This document shows, piece after piece, positions 53,583 through 62,796 of a DNA stretch of 64,000 nucleotides. Position numbers and translations under genes: made by a program. How positions within the stretch are numbered: position 1 is the first letter of the stretch; the number at the start of each line of letters is the position of its first letter. Under the pieces are notes generated by a model. That model saw only the letters and a program-made list of their open reading frames with translations. It did not search any database and was not told the DNA's origin. Source of the stretch: Telluria antibiotica (GTDB taxonomy: Bacteria; Pseudomonadota; Gammaproteobacteria; Burkholderiales; Burkholderiaceae_D); the NCBI RefSeq assembly GCF_011682055.1, contig NZ_JAAQOM010000025.1, positions 1 to 64,000 of the forward strand, written 5' to 3'.

Positions 53583-53769
53583 ACGCGTTCAAGCAATCTC
53601 CTTCGATATCAGGACCGTGCGATCCACCGTCGCGGATCACCGCGTGGGCGGCTGAGACCGCGCGGCTGCCCTACCGCCCGCGGCGTAGCCGTCCACCCTA
53701 CGTTAGCGTTCAGCCGGCCGTCTTCGATGCCAGGACTGTTCGATCCGGTGCCGCCGTCCACCCGACCCG

Positions 53770-55989
53770 TCAAAGCAATTTATCGAGCGTAATGGGCAAG
53801 TCGCGCACCCGCTTTCCAGTCGCATGAAATACCGCGTTTGCAATCGCGGCGCCTACGCCCGTGATGCCGATCTCGCCGATGCCCTTGGCGCCCAGCGGGT
53901 TCACGTGCGGGTCGTCCTCGTCGACGATCTGCACGTCGATGGACTGGACGTCGGCATTCGTCGGCACGTGGTATTCGGCGAGGTTGCCGTTCACCGCGCG
54001 GCCTGCGCGCTTGTCGATTATCGTTTCTTCGAAGAGCGCCAGGCTGATGCCCCAGACGATGCCACCCATCAGCTGGCTGTAGCCCGTCTTTTCGTTCATC
54101 AGCTTGCCGACGCCGTAGACGCCGACCACGCGCGGCACGCGGATCTCGCCGAGGTCTTCGTCGACCGTCACTTCGACGAATACGGCACCGAACGCATGCA
54201 TCGAATACTTCTGTTTCTCGTCGCCCGGCTCCGCCCTGGCCGTCACTTCCACCGGACCGCCATGGCGCGCGGCGATGGCCTGCATGCCCTCGCGCCGGGC
54301 CGGCTCGTCCAGCAGGTAGAGCTCGCCGCCATCCGACGTCGCGTCCACACCGACCTCGTCGGCCGTCGCGCCGAACAAAGGCGAGCGCTCGTCCGCCGCG
54401 GCGATGCCGAGCAGTTTCAGGCGCAGCGCCGTCCCCGCTGCCTGCACGGCCGGTGCCACGCTGGCCACCGTCATCGATCCGCCGGAGACGGGCGCCTCCG
54501 GCATCTGCGAATCACCCAACTCGAAGCGCACGCGGTCGACCGGCACGCAGAGCGCATCCGCCGCGACTTGCGTCATGACAGTATAGGTGCCTGTGCCGAG
54601 GTCTTGCGTCCCGGAGCGGAACAGCGCGGTGCCGTCCGGCAGCAGCGTCGCGGCGCATTCCGCCGGCATGCGGTTGGTCGGATAGCTGGCCGTCGCCATG
54701 CCCCAGCCGACCAGCTTGTTCCCCTGCCGCATCGAGCGCGGCTGCAGCTTGCGGTCGCGCCAGCCGAAGCGCTCGGCACCGATCTCGTAGCACTGGCGCA
54801 GCGATTTACTGGAGAACGGCAGGCCCTTGCCGGGGTCCCGTTCCGTGTAGTTTTTCATGCGCAGATCGAGCGGGTCCATATGCAGTTCGTAGGCGAGCTC
54901 GTCGATCGCGCAATCCTGGGCGTACGAACCCGTCGCTTCCCCGGGCGCGCGCATGAACGTGGGCGTGCCCAGGTGCATGCGCGCGAGCCGGTGCGACGTT
55001 TCCTGGTTCGGACTCTCGTACATCATGCGCGTGACGAGGCCGCATGGCTCGGTCCAGTCCTCGAACATCGACGTGTAGGCGATCGTATCGTGGGCGGACG
55101 CCGTCATGCGTCCATCAGGCAGCGCCGCCATGCGCATGCGCTGTTCCGTGTTGGGTCGGCAGCCAACCGGGCCGAACATCTGGCTGCGGTCCAGCGACAG
55201 TTTCACCGGACGCCCGACCTGCTTCGCCGCCATCGCCGCCAGCACGACGTGCGACCACGCGGAGCCTTTACAGCCGAAGCCGCCGCCCACATAAGGGCAG
55301 ACCGCCGTGACGTTCTCCGGCGGGATGTCGAAGATGCTCGCGACGATGCGCTGCACGCCTTTCATGTATTGCGTCGAGTCGTGCAGGATGAGGCGGTCGC
55401 CCTGCCACTCGGCGATCGTCGCATGCGTCTCGAGCGGGTTGTGGTGCTCGATCGGGGTCGTGTACGTGACGTCGATCCGCGCGCTGCCGGACAGCAGGCC
55501 GGCGTGCAGGTCGCCGCGCTTCGTGTCGGTTTCTTCCGCCAACACCTTGTCCGGCGGGTGCACTGCCTGCTTCGCCTGCTCGAAGTCGAGCACGGCGGGC
55601 TCGCGTTCGTACTCGATGCGCAGCCGCGCGCCCGCCTCGCGCGCGCGCTCGTACGTGTCGGCCACGATGACGGCGACGGGCTGGTTGTTGTAATGGACCT
55701 CGTCTTCCTGCAGCAGGGTCAGCCGGCGGCCGACGGGTGGCTGAATCTTGCCGTGCTTCGTCTTTTGCGGCAGCCGGAAGGCGTTCTCGTGCGTCATTAC
55801 GAGCAGCACGCCAGGGATCTCGCGCGCCGTGCTGTCGTCGATGGCGAGCACGCGGCCGCTGGGGATCGTGCTCGTCACGAGGACCGCATGAACGACGTTG
55901 GCGACCGGATGCTCGGCCGAGTAGCGCGCCGCGCCGCTGACTTTCGCCCAGGCGTCGACGCGATTGATGGGTGCGCCCGTGATGGTCAT
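53770..55989 (-). CDS. paoC: Molybdopterin-binding subunit of a xanthine dehydrogenase-family aldehyde oxidoreductase (PaoC-like)
   Basis: 739 aa. It has the large Moco domain with YVGGGFGCKG, RAPGEATGSYAQD and, near the C-terminus, GAKGIGEIGITGV carrying the catalytic Glu. It oxidises aldehydes (PaoABC oxidises aromatic aldehydes in E. coli) using molybdenum. It overlaps the FAD subunit by 4 bp. The three genes run paoA-paoB-paoC on the minus strand. Confidence 0.88.
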   Translation of the reverse strand: MTITGAPINRVDAWAKVSGAARYSAEHPVANVVHAVLVTSTIPSGRVLAIDDSTAREIPGVLLVMTHENAFRLPQKTKHGKIQPPVGRRLTLLQEDEVHYNNQPVAVIVADTYERAREAGARLRIEYEREPAVLDFEQAKQAVHPPDKVLAEETDTKRGDLHAGLLSGSARIDVTYTTPIEHHNPLETHATIAEWQGDRLILHDSTQYMKGVQRIVASIFDIPPENVTAVCPYVGGGFGCKGSAWSHVVLAAMAAKQVGRPVKLSLDRSQMFGPVGCRPNTEQRMRMAALPDGRMTASAHDTIAYTSMFEDWTEPCGLVTRMMYESPNQETSHRLARMHLGTPTFMRAPGEATGSYAQDCAIDELAYELHMDPLDLRMKNYTERDPGKGLPFSSKSLRQCYEIGAERFGWRDRKLQPRSMRQGNKLVGWGMATASYPTNRMPAECAATLLPDGTALFRSGTQDLGTGTYTVMTQVAADALCVPVDRVRFELGDSQMPEAPVSGGSMTVASVAPAVQAAGTALRLKLLGIAAADERSPLFGATADEVGVDATSDGGELYLLDEPARREGMQAIAARHGGPVEVTARAEPGDEKQKYSMHAFGAVFVEVTVDEDLGEIRVPRVVGVYGVGKLMNEKTGYSQLMGGIVWGISLALFEETIIDKRAGRAVNGNLAEYHVPTNADVQSIDVQIVDEDDPHVNPLGAKGIGEIGITGVGAAIANAVFHATGKRVRDLPITLDKLL

Positions 55990-57008
55990 GCCATGTCTCC
56001 TGCAAAGCCGGTGGCGTAACCGTCGATGGCGACGCGCAGTGCGCGTGCGACCGCGCGCTGCGCCAGTTCGACCTTGAACGCATTGTGCGCATGCGGCTGC
56101 GCCCCGGCGACTGCGTCCGCGCCCACCCTGCCCAGCACGTCGTCGCTCAGTGCGTCCAGCGCGTGCCCGCGCAACCGTTGCTCCGCGCCGAGCGCGCGCC
56201 AGGGTTTATGGGCGACGCCGCCCAGCACGATGCGCAGGTCGCGGATGGTATCCCCGTCCAGGTCGACGGCGGCCGCCACCGACACGAGCGCAAACGCATA
56301 GCTGGCGCGGTCGCGTACTTTCAGGTAGTGCGCGTGCTGCGCGAACGGCGACGGCGGCAGTTCCACCGCCGTGATCAGTTCGCCGGGACGGATCACCGTG
56401 TCGTCCTGCGGCCGGTCCTCTGGGAGGCGATGGAAATCGGCGACCGGGACGTGCCGCTCGCCGTCCGGCCCGTGCAGGTGCACGATCGCGTCGAGCGCGA
56501 CGAGGGCGACGCTCATGTCGGACGGATTGGTGGCGATGCAATGTGGACTCGCGCCCAGGATCGCGTGGATGCGGTTGTGGCCGTCGATGGCGTCGCAGCC
56601 GGAGCCCGGATCGCGCTTGTTACAGTGCGGGAAGGCCGGGTCGGTGAAGTAATAGCAGCGCGTGCGCTGCAGCAGGTTGCCGCCGACGGTGGCCATATTG
56701 CGCAGCTGGGTCGACGCACCGTTCAGCAATGCCTCCGACAGCAGGCGGTAGCGCTGGCGCACGAGCGGGTGGTTCGCGGCCGCCGTGTTGCTGGCCATGG
56801 CGCCGATGCGCAGGCCGCCGCCCGGCAACTCGTCGATGCCGGCCAGCGCAAGACGGCTCACGTCCACGAGGCGCACCGGCTTTTCGATGCCGCTCTTGTA
56901 CAGGTCGAGCAGGTTCGTACCGCCGCCGATGAACTTGGCCCCCGGCTGGCGTGCCAGCTCGAGCGCATGGTTCACGTCGCGCGCCCGGTCGTAGAAGATC
57001 GATTGCAT
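55986..57008 (-). CDS. paoB: FAD-binding subunit of the aldehyde oxidoreductase (PaoB-like)
   Basis: 340 aa. It carries the FAD-binding loop FIGGGTNLLDLYK and MATVGGNLLQRTRC. A cysteine-rich insertion (RCYYFTDPAFPHCNKRDPGSGCD) matches the extra [4Fe-4S] cluster site of E. coli PaoB, which separates it from plain xanthine dehydrogenase FAD subunits. It passes electrons from Moco to an acceptor. 10 bp separate it from paoA. Confidence 0.88.
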   Translation of the reverse strand: MQSIFYDRARDVNHALELARQPGAKFIGGGTNLLDLYKSGIEKPVRLVDVSRLALAGIDELPGGGLRIGAMASNTAAANHPLVRQRYRLLSEALLNGASTQLRNMATVGGNLLQRTRCYYFTDPAFPHCNKRDPGSGCDAIDGHNRIHAILGASPHCIATNPSDMSVALVALDAIVHLHGPDGERHVPVADFHRLPEDRPQDDTVIRPGELITAVELPPSPFAQHAHYLKVRDRASYAFALVSVAAAVDLDGDTIRDLRIVLGGVAHKPWRALGAEQRLRGHALDALSDDVLGRVGADAVAGAQPHAHNAFKVELAQRAVARALRVAIDGYATGFAGDMA

Positions 57009-57018
57009 GCATGATCTC

Positions 57019-57597
57019 CTAGGCCTGGCGCAAGACCACGCTGTGGATGGCCTTGACGATGTTGGGATAGGCGCCGCAACGGCACAGGTTGCCGCTCATG
57101 CGTTCGCGGATCTCGTCTTCCGACAGCGCGCCCGGGGCCAGTTGCTCGCCGTCCGTCAGCATGCTGGCCTGCCTTGCCTTCACTTCGTCCAGCAAGGCCA
57201 CCGCCGAACAGATCTGGCCCGGCGTGCAATAGCCGCACTGGAACCCGTCGCAATCCATGAACGCCTGCTGCATCGGGTGCGGCTGCCCTTCCTGGCCCAG
57301 GCCTTCGACGGTCGTGATGTCGCGACCGTCGTGCATGACCGCCAGCGTCAGGCAGGCATTGATGCGCTGGCCGTCCACGAGGACCGTACACGCGCCGCAC
57401 TGGCCACGGTCGCACCCCTTCTTGGTGCCCGTGAGGCCCAGCACTTCGCGCAGCGCGTCCAGCAACGTCACGCGCGGCTCGATCATGAGCTCGTGTTCGG
57501 CGCCATTGATCCGCAAGGTAAGCGGTTGTGGCGGAGCATAGGACAGCGGCGCGTCCTGCGCACGCTGTTCCAATAGGCTTTGGTCGTCGTCTGGCAT
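57019..57597 (-). CDS. paoA: [2Fe-2S]-binding subunit of the aldehyde oxidoreductase (PaoA-like)
   Basis: 192 aa. The plant-ferredoxin-type cluster site is GCDRGQCGACTVL, and the second cluster is in QCGYCTPGQ and LCRCGAYPN. It mediates electron transfer in the periplasm or cytoplasm. ATG 57597 is preferred over TTG 57627; E. coli PaoA has a Tat signal, and no such signal is evident here, so the location is uncertain. Confidence 0.88.
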   Translation of the reverse strand: MPDDDQSLLEQRAQDAPLSYAPPQPLTLRINGAEHELMIEPRVTLLDALREVLGLTGTKKGCDRGQCGACTVLVDGQRINACLTLAVMHDGRDITTVEGLGQEGQPHPMQQAFMDCDGFQCGYCTPGQICSAVALLDEVKARQASMLTDGEQLAPGALSEDEIRERMSGNLCRCGAYPNIVKAIHSVVLRQA

Positions 57598-57935
57598 TGC
57601 TGTACTCGCTTCCGAAATGGCAGGCAACCGTCAGACCGGTCCCGGTTCGCACGGGTTCCTGCGCAGGCTGATAAGGAATGAGGTCGCTGTTCGATCCTTG
57701 ATCCAGGCCAGCGGTGCGCAAGGCGCAGCGCAACCGGCGCGATCATGGGCGAATGCCGGTGCATCATCTCCGAAATCAAAAAATCGGGGAGCGCGTCAGA
57801 ACAAATTCTTTAAAGAAATCAATTACTTAAAGAATTTTCTCGAACGAGAGGCCGGCATGCGCCGTTGCGGCCGGTGTTTGAAGGGCTCTATACTCGGCAG
57901 TGATGCATGAAAGCATCGCCAACCCGGAAACGACC
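57598..57935. other. Divergent intergenic region before paoA and the lipoprotein gene
   Basis: 338 bp. The middle (57797-57840) is strikingly AT-rich and contains a perfect 11-bp inverted repeat (listed separately). The promoter of the plus-strand lipoprotein gene (TTGCGG at 57865-57870, TATACT at 57889-57894, 18-bp spacer) lies in its right half. No gene is seen. Confidence 0.6.
57803..57837. promoter_or_regulatory. Candidate operator: perfect 11-bp inverted repeat
   Basis: AAATTCTTTAA (57803-57813) and TTAAAGAATTT (57827-57837) with a 13-bp gap. The left arm also forms the 12-bp palindrome TTCTTTAAAGAA. It lies about 205 bp upstream of paoA and just upstream of the lipoprotein promoter, so it could serve either or both. 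Confidence 0.5.
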
Positions 57936-58358
57936 ATGCGCTCCACCTTGCTCCTGTTGACACCGCTATTGCTGCTGGCCGGCTGCGTCAACGAATCAGC
58001 CAGCTATACGATCGACGGCAACGACCACGCCCTGACGGTGGTCGTTACGCAGGACTATTTCTGGAGCAAGCAAGCCGGCCTGAGAGTGATCGCGTCGCGT
58101 CTGCCGGACTGCCAGCGCCAGTTCGATCTCGGCAAGACGCCGCTGGCCGATCTGAACGTGGAGCTGTTCTCGACGGGTGACGAAACGTTCCTGCTGCGCT
58201 CGGGCGACGAGATGTGGCAGGTGGAGACGCGCGATTGCAGGCAGTTGCCGGAGCCGTCGGACAATGTCCGGGCCCAGCCGATCGGCGTGTTCCACATGGA
58301 CGCGAAAAAGAAACTCGTGTTCGACCCGGCCGAAGGGTCGGTCGCGAACGCCCGCTGA
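57936..58358 (+). CDS. Hypothetical lipoprotein
   Basis: 140 aa. Signal peptide with lipobox LLAGC. Mature part of about 120 residues, no known domain; contains two cysteines (in LPDCQRQF, TRDCRQL) likely to form a disulfide. ATG 57936 with GGAAA upstream is chosen over ATG 57903. Tentative promoter TTGCGG-18-TATACT upstream. Confidence 0.7.
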   Translation: MRSTLLLLTPLLLLAGCVNESASYTIDGNDHALTVVVTQDYFWSKQAGLRVIASRLPDCQRQFDLGKTPLADLNVELFSTGDETFLLRSGDEMWQVETRDCRQLPEPSDNVRAQPIGVFHMDAKKKLVFDPAEGSVANAR

Positions 58359-58379
58359 TCCGTCCCGCCAAGCCTCGGT

Positions 58380-58703
58380 TCAGCCCTGCCCCGTCAGCTG
58401 GCGCAGGCGGGCGATTTCGGCCGTGCGCCCGAGCCGCTCGAGCGCCTGTTCGAGCAGTGTACGGTCGCCCTCGCGCAACATCGTCCATTGCGTGAAGTAC
58501 TCGTGCACGGTACGCCAGGGCGGGAACTCGGGCGGCATGCTGCGCCAGGCACTGCCTGTGTGGAGGAAGTACAGGACGGCGCAGAAGACATCGTACAGAT
58601 CGTGCTTGCGGGGCCGGGTCTTGCGGCGCGCCGCCTCCAGCATTTCACGCACGGTCTCGAATTGCTCACGCGGTACATCACTTGGAAAGGTAGGCCTGGC
58701 CAT
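58380..58703 (-). pseudogene. IS5-family transposase N-terminal remnant (DUF4096)
   Basis: 107 aa. It matches the N-terminal domain of IS5-type transposases (DUF4096), with CAVLYFLHTGSAWRSMPPEFP and TVHEYFTQW. The DDE catalytic part is absent: the frame ends at 58380 and no DDE continuation is found in the next bases, which run into the lipoprotein gene. No terminal inverted repeats could be identified with confidence. It is either an insertion remnant or a domesticated fragment. Confidence 0.65.
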
Positions 58704-58909
58704 GTCGATCGCCTCAAATTCGCTTGGAGACACGTGATCCGGAACAGGTTCCCGATCATCGACGGGCGTAGCGCATTGTCGCGACAGAATCGAACACGAG
58801 CGCCCAGTAAATACAGTCTAGCAGCGTGTTCGGAATCCTGGCACTTTTTTTTGAAGCGGCATGCGCGCCGCATCGCGCCACCGGCACAGCGTGGCAGAGA
58901 AGAAACATG

Positions 58910-58925
58910 GGGCGGCGCGCCGCCC
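58910..58925. repeat. 16-bp perfect palindrome near the folE stop
   Basis: GGGCGGCGCGCCGCCC, 5 bp beyond the folE stop codon. It could form a tight hairpin at the 3' end of the folE mRNA; the A/T run at 58849-58856 is too far to make a standard terminator. Confidence 0.4.
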
Positions 58926-58930
58926 GCAGA

Positions 58931-59497
58931 TCAGTCGCGCGCCAGCGACAGGAATTCGGTGCGCAGCGCCAGGTTGGGCTGCAGTTCGCCCAGCAACGCC
59001 GACGTGATGGTTTCCTCGCCGGGCGTGCGGATGCCGCGGCTTTCCATGCACATGTGGCGGCACTTGATGACGACACCGACCGCTTTCGGTTCCAGCACTT
59101 CCATCAAGGTATTGGCGATCTGCACCGTCAGGCGTTCCTGCACCTGCAGGCGCTTGGAAAACACGTCGACGAGACGGGTCAGCTTCGACAGTCCGACGAT
59201 CTTCCCGTTCGGCAGATAGCCCACCGTCGCCTTGCCGAAGAACGGCGCCAGGTGGTGCTCGCAATGGCTGTAGACGGGGATGCCGCGCACCACGATCAAT
59301 TCGTTGTATTCCTCGGCCCCGTCCTCGAACGCCTTGAGGATCTCGACCGGATCCTGGTCGTAGCCGGAAGTCCAGTGTTTCCAGGCCTTGGCGACACGCG
59401 CGGGCGTCTCGTGCAGGCCGGAGCGGTTGGGATCTTCGCCAAGGCTGGACAACAGGCGCCGCCAGTCGTTCTCGGTGAAGACTTCTTTGTCAGACAT
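58931..59497 (-). CDS. folE: GTP cyclohydrolase I
   Basis: 188 aa. It begins MSDKEVFTENDWRRLLSSLG. The zinc and active site residues are in YSHCEHHLAPF (Cys/His) and CRHMCMESRGI (Cys). It converts GTP to 7,8-dihydroneopterin triphosphate, the first step of folate synthesis. The longer open frame upstream on the minus strand is not coding. Confidence 0.95.
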   Translation of the reverse strand: MSDKEVFTENDWRRLLSSLGEDPNRSGLHETPARVAKAWKHWTSGYDQDPVEILKAFEDGAEEYNELIVVRGIPVYSHCEHHLAPFFGKATVGYLPNGKIVGLSKLTRLVDVFSKRLQVQERLTVQIANTLMEVLEPKAVGVVIKCRHMCMESRGIRTPGEETITSALLGELQPNLALRTEFLSLARD

Positions 59498-59644
59498 GGT
59501 TAACCCTAAAATTTTCGATTGCCGAGAGTATATAGAAAATGGAGCGGATCCACAGACGGCAACGGCATTTGCGCAAATCGGACTGGACGCGTTCACGGAT
59601 GCGCTAGCGTAGTCGACGTCCTTGTCACTGCGGGGGAGAACACC

Positions 59645-60532
59645 ATGCTCGGAAGCACTGTCCTGGAAGTCGCGATCGGCCTGACATTTTGTTATGGTAC
59701 GGTCGCCCTGATCGTCAGCACCCTGCAGGAAGCGCTGGCCGCAGCATTCCGGCTGCGTGCCAACACGCTGCTCGCGGGCGTCAAGAGCATGCTCAACGAC
59801 CCGTCCTTCGACGGTCTTGCACGTGCCGTCTACCTGCATCCGCTCGTCAATCCGCACGCGGACGGCATCGGGCCACCAGAACGGGCCGTGCGTACCAGGC
59901 CATCGTACATCGATCCGGCGCATTTTGCGATCGCGCTGGTCGACAGCCTGTGGCGCGTGCCGGGCGACTTCGTCCAGCTGGCCGGTGCCATCGAGACGAT
60001 CCCCGATCCACAAGTCAAGCAGGTCGTGCGCGGGCTGTACGGGCGCGCGCGCGACCTCCAGCATTTCCAGGACATGCTGGCCGGCTGGTTCGACAACGCG
60101 ATGGCGCGCATGTCGGGCGCCTACAAGCGGCGGCAACTGCTCGTCTCACTGTTGCTGGCGCTGCTGCTGGCGATCCTGTTCAACATCGACAGCATCCACC
60201 TGTTCCGCACGTTGTGGCAGCAACCGACGCTGGCGGCGCACCTGCATGACATGGCGGGCGCCCCTATGCCGGGCGCCCTGAACCCCGCCCTGTTCGACGC
60301 CATGATGGCGCTGCCGATCGGCTGGACCCGCTTCCCGCCGGTGGCCGGCGCCGACTTCGCGCTGCAGGTCGCAGGATGGATCGTCACGGCGTCCACCGCG
60401 CTGTTCGGCGCCCCGTTCTGGTTCGACCTGATGCAGCGCGTCGTACGCGTACGCAGCACGGGCGTGCGGCCGGGAGACCTGCCGCCGGCACTGCGCGTGG
60501 AAAGCAAGGTCGCGGCCGCGCCGCTGCCGTGA
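59645..60532 (+). CDS. Hypothetical membrane protein
   Basis: 295 aa, no recognised family. It has an N-terminal membrane helix (residues ~4-22: VLEVAIGLTFCYGTVALIV), then a soluble domain of about 120 residues, two helices (about 160-185 and 245-265) and a short tail. A GGGGGAG ribosome site 7 bp before ATG 59645 supports this start over the longer frame. Nothing in its context (folE divergent, nudC convergent) suggests a role. Confidence 0.7.
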   Translation: MLGSTVLEVAIGLTFCYGTVALIVSTLQEALAAAFRLRANTLLAGVKSMLNDPSFDGLARAVYLHPLVNPHADGIGPPERAVRTRPSYIDPAHFAIALVDSLWRVPGDFVQLAGAIETIPDPQVKQVVRGLYGRARDLQHFQDMLAGWFDNAMARMSGAYKRRQLLVSLLLALLLAILFNIDSIHLFRTLWQQPTLAAHLHDMAGAPMPGALNPALFDAMMALPIGWTRFPPVAGADFALQVAGWIVTASTALFGAPFWFDLMQRVVRVRSTGVRPGDLPPALRVESKVAAAPLP

Positions 60533-60556
60533 ACGGCCCGGCCCTGCCGTGCCGCC

Positions 60557-61393
60557 TCAGTGCCCGGGCGGACGGTGGCTGTCGACCAGCATGCTCGAGA
60601 TCGAGACGTGCGGCACGCGTTCCGGCCATGTGTCGCCCGGTCCGAACCAGCGCGCCTCGGCGATCTCGTTCGGGTCGGTACGGATGTCGCCATCGAGGTA
60701 ATCGGCCGTAAACGCGATCATCAGCGAATGGGGAAACGGCCACGACTGGCTGCCGAAATAACGCAGGTTGTGCACACGCAGGCCGACTTCCTCGAACACT
60801 TCACGGTGCACCGCTTCCTCGACCGATTCTCCCGCTTCCAGGAAGCCGGCCAGCGGCACGAAGCGCTTCACGGCGGACTGCGTGTGGAGTGCCAGCAGCA
60901 CCTTGTCGCCGTCGCGGATCAAGACCATCATCGCCGGAGAAATGCGCGGATACGCCATGTGGCCGCAGTTCACGCATTTGAAGCAGCGTTCGCCCGTCGC
61001 CAGCACGGTGCCGCTGCCGCACGCGCCGCAGAACCGGTGCGTGCGCGCCCATTCGGCGATCTGGCAGGCGCGCGCCGCCACGCCGAGCCGGGCGTCGTCG
61101 AACTCGCCGAACAGCGAGCGCAATCCGCGCAGGGCATAGCCGGGAGGGACAAGCCCTTCGTCGTCGATCCACGCGGCCTGGCAGTACTGACCATCCAGCA
61201 CGCCGACGGCCTGCAGGCGCTGCGGGTCGAGTTCGAGGTTGCGCACCGCGGCCTCGTCGGGCAGGCCGAGGTCGGCTTCGCGCACGAGCAGCCGCGTACC
61301 GTGGAAGACGAAGGACAGCGGCGCGGCATCCTGCTGCGGAGCCATCAGGGGCGTGAACGAAGCGGGCGTCTGGAGCATGGGGTATCCGGTCAT
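60557..61393 (-). CDS. nudC: NAD(+) diphosphatase NudC
   Basis: 278 aa. The zinc ribbon (CGACGSG, CFKCVNCG) is followed by the Nudix box G-x5-E-x7-R-E-V-x-E-E-x-G (GFLEAGESVEEAVHREVFEEVG in sequence order) and the family-specific SQxWPFPxSLM. NudC hydrolyses NAD(H) and removes NAD caps from RNA. It ends convergently with the hypothetical membrane protein gene. The start may also be ATG 61378. Confidence 0.93.
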   Translation of the reverse strand: MTGYPMLQTPASFTPLMAPQQDAAPLSFVFHGTRLLVREADLGLPDEAAVRNLELDPQRLQAVGVLDGQYCQAAWIDDEGLVPPGYALRGLRSLFGEFDDARLGVAARACQIAEWARTHRFCGACGSGTVLATGERCFKCVNCGHMAYPRISPAMMVLIRDGDKVLLALHTQSAVKRFVPLAGFLEAGESVEEAVHREVFEEVGLRVHNLRYFGSQSWPFPHSLMIAFTADYLDGDIRTDPNEIAEARWFGPGDTWPERVPHVSISSMLVDSHRPPGH

Positions 61394-61677
61394 CGATGGG
61401 ACTGTCTTCGATGATACCGTCTTTCGCCATACCGTTCAGGACACTGCCCGCCGCGACAGGCGACAGGCATATGGATGGCTGAACTAATCCGGCATATCGC
61501 GCTCCAAGGTTGGGCTGGACCGTTGCGGCGCAACCCGACGACGCCCGGACGATGACGGCTGGTCCCGCCATGCCCGGCCCGGGCCGCGCCGACGAATCCT
61601 GCCGTACGGCGGTCCTCGCTGCAATGTTGCGTGTAGATGCCGGCACGTCCCCGTCGGGATGCGCCAAAGGAGGAAAC

Positions 61678-62730
61678 GTGTACCGCCGACCACTGCTGCA
61701 GCGCCTCGACCTGCCTTCGGTTGTCGTGTTCCGCGCGCGCCAACTGGGCGACATGCTCTGCGCCGTCCCTGCGCTGCGCGCCCTGCGCGCCGCCGTACCT
61801 CGCGCGCGCATCGCACTGGTGGGCCAGCCCTGGGCGCGGCAATTCGCGGACCGGTTCGATGCGTACGTGGATGAATTCATCGCCTTCCCGGGCCATCCTT
61901 TGCTGTCCGAACAGCCGGCGCCGCAGGAGGCGCTCACGCATTTCTACACGACCGTCTGTCTCCGCCAATTTGCGTTGGCGTTGCAGTTGCACGGGAGCGG
62001 CGACGTGAGCAACGATATCGTCGGCGGCTTCGGCGCGCAAGCCATGGCCGGGTTCTGTCGCGGCGCGCCGGTCGTCCGCAACGGGACCGTCCTTTTCCCC
62101 TACCCGGACGTCGGCGCAGAGCCGGAACGCCTGCTCTCCCTGCTGGCACAACTGGGCGCGCCATCGACAGGGGCGCACCTGGAATTCCCGCTGTCGCGCG
62201 ACGACGAAGACGAGTGGCGTGACAGCGGTCTTGGCAAAACGCTCGTGCCCGGTGAATACCTCTGCATCCATCCGGGCGCACGCAAGCGGGGCACCTGCTG
62301 GCCGACGCATCTGTTTGCGCAAGTCGGCGATTGCCTCGCGAGAGAATTCGGGCTCCAGGTCGTGTTGACAGGCGCCGCCAACGATGCGGGCCTGACTGCC
62401 GACGTGGCGAACCGCATGCGTCACACGCCGCTCGACGCGACCGCCGCGCTCTCCACCGGCGCGCTGGCCGTGCTGTTGCGCGATGCACGGCTCCTGATCT
62501 GCAACGACACCGACGTGTCCCACATCGCGGCCGGCCTGGGGCTCAAGAGCATCGTCGTGTTCGGCACGGCGGACATCGCTCGCTGGGCGCCGGTCGACCG
62601 CCACACGCATCGCTGCATCTGGGATCCGGCCGCGGAGCGTGCCCACGTCGTGCTGCGACACGCGCGTGCCTTATTGTCCGGTACGGCGCCGAGCCGCCAG
62701 CGCAGTGTCGGCATGTGGCCTTACTGGTAG
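61678..62730 (+). CDS. Glycosyltransferase family 9 (heptosyltransferase-like)
   Basis: 350 aa. The GT-B Rossmann halves are visible: RARQLGDMLCAVPALRALRAAVPRA near the start and CIHPGARKRGTCWPTHLFAQV and DTDVSHIAAGLG (nucleotide-sugar site) later. It resembles LPS heptosyltransferases and may modify LPS or another glycan. The start is GTG 61678, preceded by a near-perfect AAAGGAGGAAAC ribosome site; the longer ATG frames upstream lack one. Confidence 0.88.
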   Translation: MYRRPLLQRLDLPSVVVFRARQLGDMLCAVPALRALRAAVPRARIALVGQPWARQFADRFDAYVDEFIAFPGHPLLSEQPAPQEALTHFYTTVCLRQFALALQLHGSGDVSNDIVGGFGAQAMAGFCRGAPVVRNGTVLFPYPDVGAEPERLLSLLAQLGAPSTGAHLEFPLSRDDEDEWRDSGLGKTLVPGEYLCIHPGARKRGTCWPTHLFAQVGDCLAREFGLQVVLTGAANDAGLTADVANRMRHTPLDATAALSTGALAVLLRDARLLICNDTDVSHIAAGLGLKSIVVFGTADIARWAPVDRHTHRCIWDPAAERAHVVLRHARALLSGTAPSRQRSVGMWPYW

Positions 62731-62796
62731 CGGCGGCGCGCATCATGCGGGCAGCGTGCCGGCGTCGGATGGCGTCCGGCGCATCGATGGTCGCGC

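Noticed and set aside
53824..56019. 731-codon plus-strand open frame opposite paoC
   Set aside because: It is an Arg/His/Val-rich shadow of the PaoC-like gene; PaoC has catalytic motifs and the neighbouring operon structure supports it.
61510..61677. N-terminal extension of the glycosyltransferase
   Set aside because: The near-perfect AAAGGAGGAAAC site lies directly before GTG 61678, and the conserved GT9 region begins about 14 residues after it.
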